The notes beneath the pieces were generated by a model. It worked only from the letters and a program-made list of their open reading frames with translations. It had not been told where the DNA came from and ran no database searches. DNA of 7,230 nucleotides from Reyranella sp. (GTDB taxonomy: Bacteria; Pseudomonadota; Alphaproteobacteria; Reyranellales; Reyranellaceae): the NCBI GenBank assembly GCA_004296815.1, contig SCVT01000316.1, forward strand, positions 1-7,230. Direction: 5' to 3'. Numbering within the stretch: position 1 is the first letter of the stretch; every line of letters starts with the position of its first letter. A program made the translations under genes and the position numbers. Below are positions 5,675 through 7,230 of the stretch, in pieces.

Positions 5675-7114
5675 TTACATGCCGAGCTGGCTGATGAACT
5701 TGGTGTTGAGGTAGGCCTCGAGCGCCTCGATGCCGCCCTCCGAACCGTAGCCCGAGTCCTTCATGCCGCCGAACGGCACCTCCGGCAGGGCGAGGCCATG
5801 ATGGTTGATCGACACCATGCCGCTTTCGAAGGCGGCGCCGACCTGGGCCATGGTCTTGCTGTTCGTGGTGTAGGCGTAGGCCGCGAGGCCCCACGGCAGC
5901 CTGTTGGCTTCCTTCATCACCCCGTCGAAATCCTTGAACGGCGAGATCGGCGCCAGCGGACCGAACGGCTCGTCGTTCATGATCTTGGCGTTGAGCGGCA
6001 CATCGGTGAGCACGGTCGGCTCGTAGAAGTAGCCCTTGTTGCCCTTGCGCTGGCCGCCGGTCTTGACCTTGGCGCCCTTGGAGATGGCGTCGCTCACGAA
6101 GCCGTCGATCGCATGCAGGCGACGCTCGGCAACGAGCGGGCCCATGCGGGTGTCGGCCTCGAGGCCGTTACCGACCTTGATGCTCTTGGCGTAGGCGGTG
6201 AACTTCTCGACGAACTCCGGATAGACCTTCTCGTGCACCAGGAAGCGGGTCGGTGCGACGCAGACCTGGCCGGCGTTGCGGAACTTGTTGGCGCCCAGGA
6301 TGTTCACCGCCTGGTCGACATCGGCGTCCTCGAACACGATGGCCGGCGAATGGCCACCCAGTTCCATGGTGACGCGCTTCATGTGCGCGCCGGCAAGAGC
6401 GGCGAGCTGCTTGCCGACCGGCGTCGAACCGGTGAAGGTCACCTTCTTGATGATCGGATGCGGGATCAGGTACTCGCTGATCTCCGACGGCACGCCGTAG
6501 ACGAGCTGGATGACGCCCGCCGGCACGCCGGCATCGACGAAGGCCTTGATGAGCTGCGCGCAGGAGGCGGGCGTGTCTTCCGGACCCTTGACGATGATCG
6601 AGCAGCCCGTCGCGAGCGCGGCCGAGGCCTTGCGCACCACCTGGTTGATCGGGAAGTTCCACGGCGTGAAGGCGGCGACCGGTCCGACCGGCTCCTTCAT
6701 CACGAGCTGGTGCACGTTGGGCAGGCGCGCCGGGACGATGCGGCCGTAGGTGCGGCGGCCTTCCTCAGCCATCCACTCGATGATGTCGGCGGCGAGCAGG
6801 GTCTCGCCCTTGGCCTCGATCACCGGCTTGCCCTGCTCCAGCGTCATGATCGGCGCGATCTCGTCGGCGCGCTGACGGATGAGCTCGGCGGCCTTGCGCA
6901 TGACCTTGTAGCGGTCGAACGGCGAGACCTTGCGCCACTGCTGGAAGCCCTTCTCGGCGGCGGCGAGCGCGCGGTCGAGATCGGCCTTCTCGGCATGCGC
7001 CACCTGGCCGATCACTTCCTCGGTCGCGGGATTGATGACGGGGATCGTGCGACCGCTGGCGCCCTTGGTCCAGGCACCGTCGATCATCAGGGAGACATCG
7101 CTATAAGTCGTCAT
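5675..7114 (-). CDS. NAD-dependent aldehyde dehydrogenase, succinate-semialdehyde dehydrogenase-like
   Basis: Complete 479-residue aldehyde dehydrogenase, soluble and cytoplasmic, oxidising an aldehyde to the carboxylate with NAD(P). Catalytic elements are in place: PWNFP with Asn153, Lys176 and Glu179 in the cofactor segment KGPEDTP, the glycine loop FTGSTPVG (227-234), general base Glu251 in MELGGHSP, nucleophile Cys285 in [11 protein letters not shown], and Glu382 in DEPFGP. A Glu at 179 usually favours NAD over NADP. The segment is KGPE rather than the common KPAE/KPSE, and MELGGHSP replaces MELGGKSP; both are substitutions outside the catalytic residues. Overall style is closest to the GabD group (succinate-semialdehyde and related short acidic semialdehydes), but substrate assignment by eye in this superfamily is unreliable. 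ATG at 7114 has GGAGG at 7120-7124 with a 5-base spacer. It begins 16 bases after the uraH stop, so the two are probably cotranscribed, ending at the terminator at 5613-5647. Confidence 0.93.
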   Translation of the reverse strand: MTTYSDVSLMIDGAWTKGASGRTIPVINPATEEVIGQVAHAEKADLDRALAAAEKGFQQWRKVSPFDRYKVMRKAAELIRQRADEIAPIMTLEQGKPVIEAKGETLLAADIIEWMAEEGRRTYGRIVPARLPNVHQLVMKEPVGPVAAFTPWNFPINQVVRKASAALATGCSIIVKGPEDTPASCAQLIKAFVDAGVPAGVIQLVYGVPSEISEYLIPHPIIKKVTFTGSTPVGKQLAALAGAHMKRVTMELGGHSPAIVFEDADVDQAVNILGANKFRNAGQVCVAPTRFLVHEKVYPEFVEKFTAYAKSIKVGNGLEADTRMGPLVAERRLHAIDGFVSDAISKGAKVKTGGQRKGNKGYFYEPTVLTDVPLNAKIMNDEPFGPLAPISPFKDFDGVMKEANRLPWGLAAYAYTTNSKTMAQVGAAFESGMVSINHHGLALPEVPFGGMKDSGYGSEGGIEALEAYLNTKFISQLGM

Positions 7115-7130
7115 TTCTTCCTCCGGTCTT

Positions 7131-7217
7131 TCAGCTTCCGCGATACGTCGAATAGCTCCAGGGCGTGCAGAGCAGCGGGACGTGATAATGCCCCTCCGCC
7201 TCCGCCACTGAAAAGCG
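7131..7217 (-). CDS. uraH: 5-hydroxyisourate hydrolase, C-terminal end (cut by fragment end)
   Basis: The last 28 codons of a transthyretin-like 5-hydroxyisourate hydrolase, the enzyme after urate oxidase in the route from urate to allantoin. The visible residues include GHYHVPLL, with the conserved active-site His region, then [12 protein letters not shown] and a TGA stop at 7133-7131. The C-terminal YRGS tetrapeptide is the diagnostic signature that separates these hydrolases from vertebrate transthyretin. The rest of the gene, about three quarters of a usual 105-120-residue protein, lies beyond the fragment end, where the adapter begins at 7218. It lies 16 bases upstream of the aldehyde dehydrogenase gene in the same direction, so they probably share a transcript. 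Purine-degradation partners such as uraD may lie further upstream, but that cannot be seen here. Confidence 0.9.
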   Translation of the reverse strand, partial: RFSVAEAEGHYHVPLLCTPWSYSTYRGS

Positions 7218-7230
7218 AGATCGGAAGAGC
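7218..7230 (-). other. Residual Illumina adapter (right end)
   Basis: The bases AGATCGGAAGAGC are the universal Illumina adapter core, the exact reverse complement of 1-13. They interrupt the uraH reading frame and are technical sequence. Confidence 0.97.

Noticed and set aside
3921..5714. A 597-codon open frame on the plus strand
   Set aside because: It runs antisense to dctQ and the third Bug gene, is rich in Arg, His, Asp and Glu as expected of a GC-rich shadow frame, matches no family, and spans a strong terminator and an intergenic region.
1..7230. Perfect 13-bp terminal inverted repeats suggesting a transposon or linear element
   Set aside because: The repeat is the Illumina adapter core, and no transposase, integrase or replication gene is present.

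Overview
This is a GC-rich bacterial fragment with tightly packed genes. It most resembles a proteobacterium, probably an alphaproteobacterium from a lineage rich in solute-binding proteins; that placement is inferred from protein style and base composition only. The first and last 13 bases are the Illumina adapter core in opposite orientations, so the biological sequence is positions 14-7217 and both terminal genes are cut by the fragment ends, not by mutation.

Layout from left to right. (1) 14-1318, minus strand: two tandem, closely related Bug/TctC-type periplasmic solute-binding proteins, 3 bases apart. The downstream one is cut at the left end. (2) 1319-1455: a divergent intergenic region with an 8-bp dyad. 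(3) 1456-2505, plus strand: a TRAP solute receptor (DctP). (4) 2512-4427, minus strand: the TRAP membrane subunits DctM and DctQ, joined by a 4-base ATGA overlap and convergent with dctP across only 6 bases. (5) 4428-4550: a leader with a consensus TTGACA -35 box inside an inverted repeat, a good candidate dctQM promoter/operator. (6) 4551-5516, minus strand: a third Bug-family binding protein. (7) 5613-5647: a strong intrinsic terminator. (8) 5675-7114, minus strand: an NAD-type aldehyde dehydrogenase of the succinate-semialdehyde dehydrogenase group. (9) 7131-7217, minus strand: the last 28 codons of 5-hydroxyisourate hydrolase (uraH), recognised by its YRGS terminus.

Functionally this is a carboxylate-uptake neighbourhood next to the end of a purine (urate) catabolism unit. 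The TRAP system is complete (P, Q and M), but it is split into two convergent transcription units, so receptor and membrane subunits must be expressed separately. All three Bug proteins carry twin-arginine signal peptides and no TctA/TctB membrane partner is in view, whereas DctP has an ordinary Sec-type signal. The terminator separates uraH-aldehyde dehydrogenase from the transport genes. No stretch over 300 bases lacks a gene. No RNA genes, CRISPR arrays, insertion sequences or phage genes were seen. I found no clearly novel system; the most noteworthy biology is the split TRAP arrangement and the three orphan, probably Tat-exported Bug proteins around it.
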